Source: CAYRHN01 sp964424115 (lineage in GTDB: Bacteria > Chloroflexota > Anaerolineae > Anaerolineales > Anaerolineaceae). From it: 64,000 nucleotides of DNA. Positions 27,673 through 36,789 of the stretch are shown here, in pieces. The position numbers and the translations under genes are program-made. Position 1 is the stretch's first letter. The number at the start of each line of letters is the position of its first letter. The DNA is taken from the NCBI GenBank assembly GCA_964424115.1, contig CAYRHN010000006.1:1-64000 (forward strand), in the 5' to 3' direction. A model generated the notes under the pieces. That model was given only the letters and a program-made list of their open reading frames with translations, was not told the origin of the DNA and ran no database searches.

Positions 27673-29433
27673 TCAGTCAGCCGGAAGATAGGCGCGGCGC
27701 AACTGCGGCTCTCCAATTTTACTCGAAGACTGGAGGGTGATCATGGGGAAATAGAACAAAGCGGCGGCGTCGACGGTCCAGCTCTCTTCAAAGGTCAGCG
27801 GGTTACTGGCCATGACCGGGTTCAGGGGATTCACATAGGGGCCGTTATCCATCACGCGCAGGCTGATGGTGTGGGTTCCGGGGCTGGCGGGGGTGTAGAG
27901 GAAATTGCTGCCGGTGTAGCCCTGGGTCACGCCGTCCACCGTCCAGATGACCGCGATGGGGACAAGTGGCTGCAGCAGGGTGGCCTTGAAGTTCTGGCTG
28001 CCGCCCCCGACCATTGAAACCGCGGTGGCGGTGGGCGGAGAGACCGTGCCGGGTTCGATGAGCGAGATGCCCTCCCAGGGAATGCCCCAGCCGCCCTGGT
28101 AGAGGCGCAGGGTGAGGATCTCCTCTGGCACCTGGCAGAAGGGTCGGTTGAGCATCTGCATTTCACATTCCAGGCCGGAACGGTAATAATTGACCGGGTC
28201 GTAGTAGGCGCCCTGGAAGAGTCCCACCAGCCCGGCGTAGGTGCTGTTCTCGGGGGTAGGGATGGGGGTGGTATCGATGAACCAGTAATTCCACTTGACC
28301 TGGGCGCGGGTGGTGGCGTTGGTGACATTCTTGGGGCAGTCGTTGTTGAGATCGGCGTCGGTGTCGTCGCACGGTGAAGGGTAGCCGTAATCGTACTCGT
28401 CAGCCAGCTGGCCGAAGGAGTGCCCGTATTCGTGTTTGCCGATCTCCACCGCGGCGGAATTGGTGGAGAGGACCGCCACCCATCCGCCCGAACCGCCGTA
28501 GGTGTTGTCATTGACGATGATCATGATGGCGTCCCAATCGGGGACGCTGGCGGCGGCATCGTAAATGGCGGTTCCGTCCATGGCCACCAGCAGGCGGTGG
28601 ATGTTGTAGTAGCAGTAGGTGCTGTCGTAGAAGGTATCCTTGAATTGTCCGTTGAGCGGATCGGATAACATGGCGGAATCAGCGCAGCAGGTGGGCGTTC
28701 CGGCGACGCAGTTAGGGTCATACAGCGGGTGGTCGGCGCCGGATTCGTTGGAGGGGGTGAAGACAGCGTATACATTGTGATAGCTCTTATAAACGTTCAA
28801 CGGCTGGATGGTAAAGAAGCCGTTGTAGAGCAAGGTGGCGTCGTTGAGGAACTTGGACTGCTCGGCAGCGGTGTAGCCGTCGCCCAGGATGACCAGGTCG
28901 AGGCGGTTGGTGGGCAGGCCGGTGACGGAGATGGGCGTGACCGGATAGACCACCTTTGGAGAAGCATCTGCACAGGCGAGGGATTTGAGGTCCAATTCCA
29001 GCAGCGAGGATTTATCCTGATCCAGCACCGCCAGGCGCGCCCCTTCGATCACCGGCACGCGTACAACGAAGAGGGCTTCATCCAGCGCAAGGGTGTGCGA
29101 TTCGATGGACGGCTCGCCTTCCAGCTGAAATTCCCCGCGCAGCACCTGCGGCAGGCGAGCAGAGGTCTGGAAAAGCAGCTTGCCGCCGGGGTCTAACAGG
29201 CGCACGATCAGAGCGCCGCTGCTGCTTGGAAGTTTCGCGTCCGGCGTGGATTCAAGCGGCGCGGCCATTTGTACCACGCGGCAGCCGACCGGCTGCAGGA
29301 CACCGCCGGACAGTTCGCGCAGGGTGATGTAGTAGGCCTGGCTGTCCCAGGCTGCGGAGAGGGCTTCAGCTTGCGCGGGCGCAACAGGCAACATCAGCGC
29401 CAGCGCCGCAATGAGCGAGAGGAGGGTTTTCAT
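27673..29433 (-). CDS. Secreted M64-family metallopeptidase
   Basis: 586 residues with a signal peptide (about 1-22). The zinc site HEYGHSFGQLADEYD (His334, Glu335, His338, Asp345) is the M64 (IgA peptidase-like) HExxHxxGxxxDE signature, and GDGYTAAEQSKFLND upstream is also typical. A C-terminal Ig-like domain (about 470-560) follows. Near the end FYFPMITLQ resembles the terminal motif of two other secreted proteins in the window, but here about 20 residues follow it. It is likely an extracellular protease in nutrient scavenging; the substrate is unknown. Confidence 0.92.
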   Translation of the reverse strand: MKTLLSLIAALALMLPVAPAQAEALSAAWDSQAYYITLRELSGGVLQPVGCRVVQMAAPLESTPDAKLPSSSGALIVRLLDPGGKLLFQTSARLPQVLRGEFQLEGEPSIESHTLALDEALFVVRVPVIEGARLAVLDQDKSSLLELDLKSLACADASPKVVYPVTPISVTGLPTNRLDLVILGDGYTAAEQSKFLNDATLLYNGFFTIQPLNVYKSYHNVYAVFTPSNESGADHPLYDPNCVAGTPTCCADSAMLSDPLNGQFKDTFYDSTYCYYNIHRLLVAMDGTAIYDAAASVPDWDAIMIIVNDNTYGGSGGWVAVLSTNSAAVEIGKHEYGHSFGQLADEYDYGYPSPCDDTDADLNNDCPKNVTNATTRAQVKWNYWFIDTTPIPTPENSTYAGLVGLFQGAYYDPVNYYRSGLECEMQMLNRPFCQVPEEILTLRLYQGGWGIPWEGISLIEPGTVSPPTATAVSMVGGGSQNFKATLLQPLVPIAVIWTVDGVTQGYTGSNFLYTPASPGTHTISLRVMDNGPYVNPLNPVMASNPLTFEESWTVDAAALFYFPMITLQSSSKIGEPQLRRAYLPAD

Positions 29434-29461
29434 GGGTTATGCTCCTATTAACAGGATTTTA

Positions 29462-29502
29462 CTGAATGATTTTTAAAGGCGCAGCCTTTAAAAATCATTC
29501 AG
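29462..29502. repeat. Perfect 19-bp hairpin in divergent promoter region
   Basis: CTGAATGATTTTTAAAGGC (29462-29480) and its exact complement (29484-29502) are separated by only GCA. It lies between the starts of two divergent genes, so it is not an ordinary terminator. It could be a 5' leader structure of the M64 transcript or a mobile hairpin. Confidence 0.75.
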
Positions 29503-29533
29503 CCCCTCATCTCTCGTTAACATCTTACGATTT

Positions 29534-29562
29534 TTGAGGGCGGTTTGCAAGTGGTGTATAAT
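29534..29562 (+). promoter_or_regulatory. Sigma-70-like promoter of the AAA ATPase gene
   Basis: TTGAGG (29534-29539), a 17-bp spacer and a perfect TATAAT (29557-29562) lie 45 bp upstream of the ATG at 29607, with GGAGG before the start. Confidence 0.7.
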
Positions 29563-29606
29563 AATCTTACGCTGTCATTATCCTCAGTCGCCTGGAGGAA
29601 ATTTTT

Positions 29607-30959
29607 ATGAGCCATATGCCTGCCCGACCCGTTACCGGAGGAATGTCCGCATCTCCCACGGCTGCTACTTCCCAGCAGTTCACCCCACCGCCGATCACGC
29701 GCATCGAAGACACCGGCCTTTCGCCGTTGTGGGTGCAGGATTTGATCTTGAAGGTGATGTACTTTCAAGGCTACCTGACCGGCTTCAAGATCGCTGAGGA
29801 GATCACCCTGCCGTTCTCAGGTGTGGTGGACCAGTTGTTGGAGTCGCTCAAGCGCGAGAAGCTGGTGGAAGTGCGCTCCTCGCAGATGGGGCTGGGTGAA
29901 GGGGCTTACCTGTACGCCATCACCGGGGCGGGCATTCTGCGCGCGCGCGAGGCATTGGAGCGCAGCCAGTATGCCGGCCCGGCGCCGGTGCCGGTGGGGG
30001 TGTATTATGAGGCCTGTAAGCGCCAGATGCGCTCCAAGTTCCAGGTGACCAATCGGGTGATGCGCCAGGCGATGAACAACCTGGTGCTGTCTGAGAAGAC
30101 CTTTCACCGCCTGGGTCCGGCGGTCAATTCGGGCACGTCCATCTTCCTCTACGGACCGCCCGGCAACGGCAAGACCAGCATTGCCCGCGCGATCGGCAGC
30201 ATGATCCTGACCCAATCGATGTACATTCCCTACGCCCTCTACCAGGACGGGCAGGTGATCAAGTTCTACGACACGATCAACCACCAGCTGGCCCCGGAGG
30301 ACGAGGCCGCCACCGGCACCGGCGCGCTGCGCTCTGGGGTGCGGCGCGACCCGCGCTGGGTGCGCATTCGCCGCCCCTTCATCGTCACCGGCGGCGAGCT
30401 GACCCTGGCCGGGCTGGATCTGGTCTTCGACGAGGTGCACCGCTTCTACGAGGCGCCCTTCCAGTTGAAGGCCAACGGCGGCATTCTGTTGATCGACGAC
30501 TTTGGCCGCCAACAGGTGGCCCCGCGCGACCTGCTCAACCGCTGGATCGTCCCGCTGGAAAACCGCATTGATTACCTGGCGCTGCACAACGGGCGCAAGA
30601 TCGAGGTTCCGTTCGATGTGTTGGTGATCTTCTCTACCAATTTGCCGCCCAAGCAGCTGGTGGATGAGGCCTTCCTGCGCCGCCTGCGCCACAAGGTGGA
30701 GATCGGCGACCCGAATTACGAGGAATACCGTGAGATCTTCCGCCGCGTGTCCACCACCAAGGGTGTCACCTACAGCGATCAGGGCCTGGCCTACCTGCTG
30801 CAGGAATGGTATATCAAACGCAACCGCAAGCTGCGCGCCTCGCATCCGCGCGATCTGTGCGACCAGATCCTGGACATTGCCCGTTATATGTCTGTGGAAC
30901 CGGCGATGACCCGCGAGATGCTGGACCGCGCCTGCGATGCCTATTTTGTGGAATTGTGA
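29607..30959 (+). CDS. AAA-type ATPase with N-terminal winged-helix-like domain
   Basis: 450 residues. The N-terminal part (about 35-120) looks like a winged helix (FKIAEEITLPFSGVVDQLLESLKREKLVEV). The ATPase core has Walker A GPPGNGKTS (residues 183-191), Walker B GGILLIDDFGR (about 291-301), a sensor-1-like VIFSTN and an arginine-rich RRLRHKVEIGD. The exact role is unknown. The next gene starts 10 bp downstream, suggesting co-transcription with the GDPD and GH3 genes. Confidence 0.8.
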   Translation: MSHMPARPVTGGMSASPTAATSQQFTPPPITRIEDTGLSPLWVQDLILKVMYFQGYLTGFKIAEEITLPFSGVVDQLLESLKREKLVEVRSSQMGLGEGAYLYAITGAGILRAREALERSQYAGPAPVPVGVYYEACKRQMRSKFQVTNRVMRQAMNNLVLSEKTFHRLGPAVNSGTSIFLYGPPGNGKTSIARAIGSMILTQSMYIPYALYQDGQVIKFYDTINHQLAPEDEAATGTGALRSGVRRDPRWVRIRRPFIVTGGELTLAGLDLVFDEVHRFYEAPFQLKANGGILLIDDFGRQQVAPRDLLNRWIVPLENRIDYLALHNGRKIEVPFDVLVIFSTNLPPKQLVDEAFLRRLRHKVEIGDPNYEEYREIFRRVSTTKGVTYSDQGLAYLLQEWYIKRNRKLRASHPRDLCDQILDIARYMSVEPAMTREMLDRACDAYFVEL

Positions 30960-30969
30960 GAGTGATGAG

Positions 30970-31725
30970 ATGAACTGGCTTAGCGAAGTCCCCCAACCGA
31001 TCATTTTTGCCCACCGCGGAGCAAGCGCCCACGCCCCGGAAAATACCCTGGCAGCCTTCCGCATGGCCGCCGAACACGGCGCCCCGGCTATTGAACTGGA
31101 TGCCAAGCTGACCGCCGACGGGCAGGTGATGGTCTTTCACGACCAGGTGTTGAAGCGCACCACCGGCGCAGAGGGAAGTATCCGGACCTGGAAGCTGGAA
31201 GACCTGCGCAAACTGGACGCGGGGTCTTTTTATGGGAGGCAATTCGCCGGAGAGCGCATCCCGACCCTGGACGAGGTCTTTGAAGAAGTGGGCAAGCGCC
31301 TGTTCGTCAATGTGGAGCTGACCAATTACACCTCTACTGGCGACGCGCTGCCCGAAAAGGTGGCCGAGGTGGTGCGGCGGCACAAGATGGAGAAGCGTGT
31401 GTTGTTCTCCTCCTTTGCTGCTTCCAACCTGCGCCGCATTCAGGCGGCCTTGCCGGGCGCCCCGGTGGGGCTGCTGGCGCTTGAGGGGCTGGGGGGCCTG
31501 CTGGCCCGCTCTTTCTGGGGCCGGCGCACGTCGCCGGAGAACATCCATCCTTACCTGAAGGATGTCAATCCCAGCCTGATGAAGCGCGAGAAATCCTGGG
31601 GGCGGCGGGTGCATGTGTGGACGGTCAATGATCCGCAAGATATGCGCCGCCTGCAGGCCCTGGGTGTGAACGGTATTTTCACCGACGACCCGCGCCTGGC
31701 GCTCCAGGTGTTGGGGGGAAAGTGA
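30970..31725 (+). CDS. Glycerophosphodiester phosphodiesterase
   Basis: 251 residues of the GDPD TIM-barrel family: AHRGASAHAPENT near residue 14 (catalytic His-Arg), AIELDAKLTADGQVMVFHD (metal-binding Glu/Asp and second catalytic His), and the C-terminal VHVWTVNDPQDM strand. It hydrolyses glycerophosphodiesters to glycerol-3-phosphate and an alcohol. No signal peptide is present, so it is cytoplasmic. Its stop overlaps the GTG of the GH3 gene. Confidence 0.93.
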   Translation: MNWLSEVPQPIIFAHRGASAHAPENTLAAFRMAAEHGAPAIELDAKLTADGQVMVFHDQVLKRTTGAEGSIRTWKLEDLRKLDAGSFYGRQFAGERIPTLDEVFEEVGKRLFVNVELTNYTSTGDALPEKVAEVVRRHKMEKRVLFSSFAASNLRRIQAALPGAPVGLLALEGLGGLLARSFWGRRTSPENIHPYLKDVNPSLMKREKSWGRRVHVWTVNDPQDMRRLQALGVNGIFTDDPRLALQVLGGK

Positions 31726-34550
31726 GATTTTTGAGAGGCAGCCGGCTGCTTTCACTGCTGCTGGTGTTGGCCTTGTGGATCGGCGCCTTTCCGGCGCGTC
31801 AGGTGGAGGCTGAACCTGCCTGGCAGACGCGTTCTCCGGAGGCAAAGGCCAGCGCCCTGCTGGCCACGCTCACCCCGGAGGAGAAGGTCGGCCAGTTGTT
31901 CCTGGTCACTTTCAGCGGGCGGGATACCGGCCCCAGCTCACAGATCTACGACCTGATCATGCGCTATCACATCGGGGGGGTGGTGCTGCGCAGAAATAAC
32001 GATAATTTCACCGGCGCGCAGGATACGGTGCAGGCGGCTTATACCCTGAATACATCCCTGCAAACGCTGGAATGGCAGAACTCGCAGGCGCCGCTGGAAG
32101 CCCAACCGGGCACCAATGGCGCTGTGCCGGCCTACATCCCCCTCTTTATTGGCATCGCCCAGGAAGGCGACGGCTATCCCTACGATCAGATCCTGAACGG
32201 AATGTCGTCCCTGCCCAGCCAGATGTCGATTGGCGCCACCTGGGAGCCGGCACTGGCCGCCGAGGTGGGCAATGTGGCCGGGCGTGAACTGTCGCTGCTG
32301 GGGATCAACCTGTTCTTTGGCCCTTCGCTGGATGTGCTGGACCTTTCCACCACCGGCGGGGATGACCTGGGCTCGCGTACTTTTGGCGGGGATCCATACT
32401 GGGTGGGGCGCATGGGCCAGGAGTACATCCGCGGCCTGCACGAGGGCAGCCTGAACCGCCTGGTGGTGATCGCCAAGCACTTCCCCGGGCGGGGCGGTTC
32501 GGACCGCGCCCCGGAGACGGAAGTGGCCACGGTGCGCAAGTCGCTGGAGCAGTTGAAGCAGATCGAGCTGGCGCCCTTCTTTGCGGTGACCGGGAATTCT
32601 CCCTCGCAGGCGATGACCGCCGACGGCCTGCTGGTCAGCCATATCCGCTACCAGGGCTTTCAGGGGAACATCCGCGCCACCACCCGCCCGGTCAGCCTGG
32701 ACCAGTCGGCGCTGGAGCTGATCATGGGGCTGACCGAGTTCAGCACCTGGCGCGCGGACGGGGGGATTGTGGTCAGCGACGACCTGGGCAGCCAGGCGGT
32801 GCGGCGCTTCTATGACCCGACCGGCACCAGCTTTGATCCGCGCCAGGTGGCGCGCACTGCCCTGCAGGCGGGGAACGACCTCCTCTATGCCGATAACCTG
32901 GCCGCTCCCGGCGACCCGGATTCTTACACTGCATTGGTGCGCACGCTGGCCTACTTTGCTCAGAAGTACCGCGAGGACACGGCCTTTGCCCAGCGGGTGG
33001 ATGCCTCGGTGATGCGCCTGCTGACAGTGAAGTACCGCCTGTACCCCGAATTCGACCTGCAGCAGGTGCTGCCTGCTCAGGATGGATTGGCGCAGGTGGG
33101 CGGCTCCTCGCAGGCGGCTTTCGATGTGGCCAGCAAGGCCGATTCGCTGATCAGTCCCTCGCGCGCCGAGCTGGTGACCGTGCTGCCCGACCCGCCGGGC
33201 CTGACCGATCGGGTGGTGTTCCTGACCGATGCGGTCACCTACCAGCAGTGTTCGCGCTGCGGAGAGCAGCAAACCATGGCGGTGGATGCGCTGCAAAACG
33301 CGGTGCTGCGCCTGTACGGGCCGCGCGCCGGTGGGGAGGTGCAAGGCAATTATTTGACCTCTTATTCTTTCGATACGCTGATCTATCTGCTGGACGGCGA
33401 CCAGGAGCGGGCCGGAACGGTGGAACAAGACCTGCGCCTGGCGAAGTGGGTGGTGGTGAGCATGACGGATGTGCGCAACTCGCGCGGGTCGTCGCTGGCG
33501 CTGCGCCGCCTGATGGCCGAACGGCCGGAGCTGCTCTCCAATAAGAAGGTGGTGGTGTTTGCCATGGCGGCGCCCTACTACCTGGACGCGACCGAGCTCT
33601 CGATGGTGAGCGCTTATTATGGGCTGTATTCTAAATCGGCAGCGTTCATTGACCTGGCGGCGCGCCTGCTGTTCCAGGAGGAAATTGCGCAGGGAGCCTC
33701 GCCGGTCTCGGTGCCGGGGGTAGGGTATGACCTGATCTCGGCTACTTCGCCCAATCCCGACCAGGAGATCGGCCTGTTCCTGGACCTTCAGCCGCAGGAG
33801 GGCACCCCCACGCCCCAGCCGACTGCCACCGGCGAAACACCGCAGGCGCCGTTCTTCCAGGTGGGGGATGTGATCCCGCTGCGCACGGGGGTGATCGTGG
33901 ATCACAACGGCCACCCGGTGCCGGATGGGACCGTGGTGCGCTTCCTGTTCAACCTGGGCGGAGAAAGCGGAACGGTGCAGCAAATTGAGGCTACCACCAT
34001 GCAGGGGGTGGCGCGCACCTCTTACCGCATTGCCCAGCCGGGCACCCTGGAGATCCGCGTAATGAGCGACCCGGCCACCCGTTCGACCGTGCTGCGCCTG
34101 GAGAATACCTCCGGCGAGCCGGCCCAGGTGGTGACGCTGACGCCCACCCCACAGCCGACCAATACCCCAACGGCCACACCTACCCCCACGCTGGAACCTA
34201 CGCCGATGCCCACGCCCATGCCCACCCCGGTCCTCCCCACCCGGACGAACTTTGGGGATTGGATCCTGGGATTGCTGGCGGCGGCATGCGCCTCATTGGG
34301 GGTGTTCTTTTCAGCCCGTCGGCTGGTGAGCCTGCGCTGGTCGCTGCGCTGGGGGCTGGCCGCAGGAGCGGGTGCACTGCTGGCCTATTTCTACCTGGCG
34401 ATGGGCTTGCCGGGCAGCAGCGGGTTGCTGGAGAACGCTGCAGGCTGGGGGGTGATCCTGGCGAGCCTGCTGGGGGCGGCGCTGGGCGGCCTGGGCGGCT
34501 GGTTGTGGTATTATCTTGACCACCCGGGGCGGATCGCGCTGAAAAAGTAA
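31722..34550 (+). CDS. Membrane-anchored GH3-like protein
   Basis: 942 residues from a GTG that overlaps the previous stop (GTGA). A signal peptide (about 1-30) is followed by a GH3 N-terminal domain (about 40-440) with KHFPGRG at residues 252-258 and the nucleophile motif SDDLG (Asp353). The NagZ hallmark HGDT..DSH is changed: the loop reads RGGSDRAPETEV, without the Asp-His acid/base dyad. After a second domain (about 470-680) come a beta domain, a Thr/Pro linker (about 800-840) and about three TM helices at the C-terminus. It is probably a surface glycosidase or binding protein; beta-N-acetylglucosaminidase activity should not be assumed. Confidence 0.82.
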   Translation: MRFLRGSRLLSLLLVLALWIGAFPARQVEAEPAWQTRSPEAKASALLATLTPEEKVGQLFLVTFSGRDTGPSSQIYDLIMRYHIGGVVLRRNNDNFTGAQDTVQAAYTLNTSLQTLEWQNSQAPLEAQPGTNGAVPAYIPLFIGIAQEGDGYPYDQILNGMSSLPSQMSIGATWEPALAAEVGNVAGRELSLLGINLFFGPSLDVLDLSTTGGDDLGSRTFGGDPYWVGRMGQEYIRGLHEGSLNRLVVIAKHFPGRGGSDRAPETEVATVRKSLEQLKQIELAPFFAVTGNSPSQAMTADGLLVSHIRYQGFQGNIRATTRPVSLDQSALELIMGLTEFSTWRADGGIVVSDDLGSQAVRRFYDPTGTSFDPRQVARTALQAGNDLLYADNLAAPGDPDSYTALVRTLAYFAQKYREDTAFAQRVDASVMRLLTVKYRLYPEFDLQQVLPAQDGLAQVGGSSQAAFDVASKADSLISPSRAELVTVLPDPPGLTDRVVFLTDAVTYQQCSRCGEQQTMAVDALQNAVLRLYGPRAGGEVQGNYLTSYSFDTLIYLLDGDQERAGTVEQDLRLAKWVVVSMTDVRNSRGSSLALRRLMAERPELLSNKKVVVFAMAAPYYLDATELSMVSAYYGLYSKSAAFIDLAARLLFQEEIAQGASPVSVPGVGYDLISATSPNPDQEIGLFLDLQPQEGTPTPQPTATGETPQAPFFQVGDVIPLRTGVIVDHNGHPVPDGTVVRFLFNLGGESGTVQQIEATTMQGVARTSYRIAQPGTLEIRVMSDPATRSTVLRLENTSGEPAQVVTLTPTPQPTNTPTATPTPTLEPTPMPTPMPTPVLPTRTNFGDWILGLLAAACASLGVFFSARRLVSLRWSLRWGLAAGAGALLAYFYLAMGLPGSSGLLENAAGWGVILASLLGAALGGLGGWLWYYLDHPGRIALKK

Positions 34551-34555
34551 AACCT

Positions 34556-34600
34556 TTTCAACACGGATTTAACGGATCATTCGGATGAACACGGATTCAT
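34556..34600. repeat. ACGGAT-type interspersed repeat
   Basis: CAACACGGATTTAACGGATC followed by ATTCGGATGAACACGGATTC, between the convergent GH3 and kinase genes. A few bases on, CAAATCCGTGACATCCG near 34629-34645 reads as a partial complement, so the block may fold. Confidence 0.55.
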
Positions 34601-34662
34601 AAACACAAATCCTTGCGCGAAGCGCCGGTCAAATCCGTGACATCCGGGCTAAATTTGAAAAA

Positions 34663-35646
34663 CTAATGGGCCAAGGTGGCGATGAGTCCGGCCAGCAGCA
34701 GCCCGCCGATGGTCCACACCAATCCTTGTTCGGGGCCAGAGAGCAGCAGCCCGGCCAGGGTTGTGGGGCGGTCGGGACGGCGCAGCGGGGTGGGCTGGTC
34801 GCCCAGCAGGGCCTGGCGGAAACGCTCCACGCTTTCGGGGCGCTCATCAGGATGCAGGTTCATGGCCCACACGATGGCGCGCTCGGTGCGAGCGCTGAGC
34901 TCGGGGTTGATCTGGCGGAGAGGGGTGAGCAGGTTGGGGTCCAGGAAGCGCTCGCGCGCATCGGGCGGGGCGGTGTTGGTCAGCAGATGGTAGAGGGTGG
35001 CGCCGAAGGCATAGATATCGGAGCGCACATCGGTGTGGCCGCTGTCGCCGCCGTACTGTTCCAACGGCGTGTAGAGGGCGGTGCCCTGCCCCTGCAGGAT
35101 GGTGATGGTCACCTCGCCGGAAGCGAGCAGCTTGACCAGGCCAAAATCGACCAGTTTGAGCAGCCCGCTGGGGGTGACCTTGAGATTGCTGGGCTTGATA
35201 TCGCGGTGGACGATGGGCGGGTCTTGCCGGTGGAGAAAGGTGAGCGCGTCGCACAACTGGGAGGCCCAATCCAGCACCTCCTCTTCGGGAAGGAATTTTT
35301 CGGATTGGCGGGCTTCCAGCATCAGCGTGCGCAGGTCCTTGCCGGGGACGAAGTCCATCACCAGGTAATCGCGGCTGCCAATGGAAAAGAAGTCGGAGAC
35401 CTTGGGCAGGTTGGGGTGATCCAGGCGGGCCAGCACGGTTGCCTCGCGCAAGAACTGCTCGCGGGCTTCGCGCAGCATTTCCGGAGGGAGGGTGCGGTCG
35501 TGTTCCACCTCTTTGAGGGCGCACTGGCGGCCTTCCAGGCGCAGATCATCCGCCAGGTAGATGCACCCCATTCCTCCCTGGCCGATGATGCGGTGGATGC
35601 GGTAACGACCGCGCAGGATCTCGCCTGCTTTCTGCGGCACTGGCAT
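34663..35646 (-). CDS. Hanks-type Ser/Thr protein kinase
   Basis: 327 residues, PknB-like. Gly-rich loop IGQGGMG (21-27), Lys45 in CALKE, catalytic loop HRDIKPSN (147-154), and DFG Asp167 are all intact, so it should be active. A hydrophobic segment at the extreme C-terminus (about 303-326) anchors it with no extracytoplasmic sensor domain. The gene is divergent from an FHA-domain gene with about 120 bp between starts; FHA domains bind phosphothreonine, so the neighbour is a likely target or partner. Confidence 0.93.
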   Translation of the reverse strand: MPVPQKAGEILRGRYRIHRIIGQGGMGCIYLADDLRLEGRQCALKEVEHDRTLPPEMLREAREQFLREATVLARLDHPNLPKVSDFFSIGSRDYLVMDFVPGKDLRTLMLEARQSEKFLPEEEVLDWASQLCDALTFLHRQDPPIVHRDIKPSNLKVTPSGLLKLVDFGLVKLLASGEVTITILQGQGTALYTPLEQYGGDSGHTDVRSDIYAFGATLYHLLTNTAPPDARERFLDPNLLTPLRQINPELSARTERAIVWAMNLHPDERPESVERFRQALLGDQPTPLRRPDRPTTLAGLLLSGPEQGLVWTIGGLLLAGLIATLAH

Positions 35647-35768
35647 GTTCGGCTCGGCTCTCTCTCGGCATTCCCGCCCGGCCGGAATTTCGGCGTGTAC
35701 CGGAAGGGAAGGGAATGCACAAATTGCAAATTTCTGCTATTATTATACCGCAAGGAGATGCAGGATTG

Positions 35769-36434
35769 ATGGATGACCCTGGTGATTTGCCCGTCTTGAT
35801 CGCCCAGAGCGGCCCGTTGAACGGGCAGCGCTGGATGCTGCGTGATGAGCTGGTGGTGGGGCGCGAGCCTGTATGCGGGATCGTGGTGGCCGACCGGCAG
35901 GTTTCGCGCTACCATGCCCGCTTCACCCGGCGGGAGGACGGCGTGCTGCTGGAAGATTTGGGCAGCAAGAACGGCACCTACCTGAACGGCAAGCGGGTGG
36001 AGGAGCCGGTCCTGTTGCAGGACGGCGACCTGGTGCAGGTGGCGTTGATCCAGTCGCTGGTCTTCCTCAGCTCCGATTCGACCATGCCGCTGCCGCAGTC
36101 GCCGCTGGTTGAACCGGCAGCGGGAACCTGCCGCCTGACGCTGGATATGCGCGCGCGGCGGGTGTGGCTGTGCGGCGAAGAACTGCTGCCGCCGCTTTCG
36201 CTGCCGCAGTTTCGCCTGTTGCAAATCCTGTATGAGCAGCCGGGCAAGGTGGTGGACCGCCAGCAACTGGTGGACACGGTGTGGAGCGAGGAGGAGGCCG
36301 AGGGCGTCTCCGAGGAGGCGCTGGACGCGCTGGTGCGCCGTCTGCGCGACCGCCTGGCACTGGTGGATCCGACCCACGCTTACATCGTTACTGTGCGCGG
36401 CCACGGCCTGCGGCTCGACAACCCCAGCAGTTAA
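35769..36434 (+). CDS. FHA domain - winged-helix regulator
   Basis: About 221 residues. An N-terminal FHA domain (about 8-105; VGREPVCGIVVADRQVSRYH and LGSKNGTYLNG carry the phosphothreonine-binding Arg, Ser and Asn) is joined to an OmpR-type winged helix (about 130-217; LTLDMRARRVWLCG..., LYEQPGKVVDRQQLVDTVW, HAYIVTVRGHGLRL). It likely binds DNA when engaged by a phosphorylated partner, most simply the divergent kinase. AAGGAG lies 12 bases before the ATG; a TTG three bases earlier is an alternative. The last codons lie within the first copy of a 115-bp tandem repeat. Confidence 0.88.
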   Translation: MDDPGDLPVLIAQSGPLNGQRWMLRDELVVGREPVCGIVVADRQVSRYHARFTRREDGVLLEDLGSKNGTYLNGKRVEEPVLLQDGDLVQVALIQSLVFLSSDSTMPLPQSPLVEPAAGTCRLTLDMRARRVWLCGEELLPPLSLPQFRLLQILYEQPGKVVDRQQLVDTVWSEEEAEGVSEEALDALVRRLRDRLALVDPTHAYIVTVRGHGLRLDNPSS

Positions 36435-36780
36435 TTTATTAACCACAGATACACACGGATAAGATCGGATGAACACAGATAAGATTTATTAGAATATCCA
36501 AGGTTTTATCTGTGTCCATCTGAGCTCATTGGACAATCCCAGCAGTATGAACCTTTACCACAGATACACACGGATAAGATTGGATGAACACAGATAAGAT
36601 TCATAAGAATATTCAATATCCTATCTATGTCCATCTGAGCTCATTGGACAATCCCAGCAGTATGAACCTTTACCACGGATGAACACGGATAAAAGCGGAT
36701 GAAAACGGATCAATTCAAAAAGTATCAAATACTCTATCTGTGTCCATCTGTGTTCATCTGTGGTTAATAATTCTTCTTGA
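36417..36780. repeat. 115-bp tandem repeat starting inside the FHA gene
   Basis: Three imperfect units. The landmark GACAAYCCCAGCAG occurs at 36417, 36532 and 36647, exactly 115 bp apart each time. Each unit carries ACCACAGATACACACGGATA on one side and an inverted ATCTGTGTCCATCTG on the other, so each can fold into a hairpin. The first unit includes the last four codons of the FHA gene. This fills the 355-bp gap before the LarA-like gene; nothing else is visible. Confidence 0.85.
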
Positions 36781-36789
36781 GGAGGCATT

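Noticed and set aside
36417..36780. CRISPR array
   Set aside because: Three 115-bp tandem units without short repeats separated by unique spacers, and no cas genes; it is a tandem duplication.
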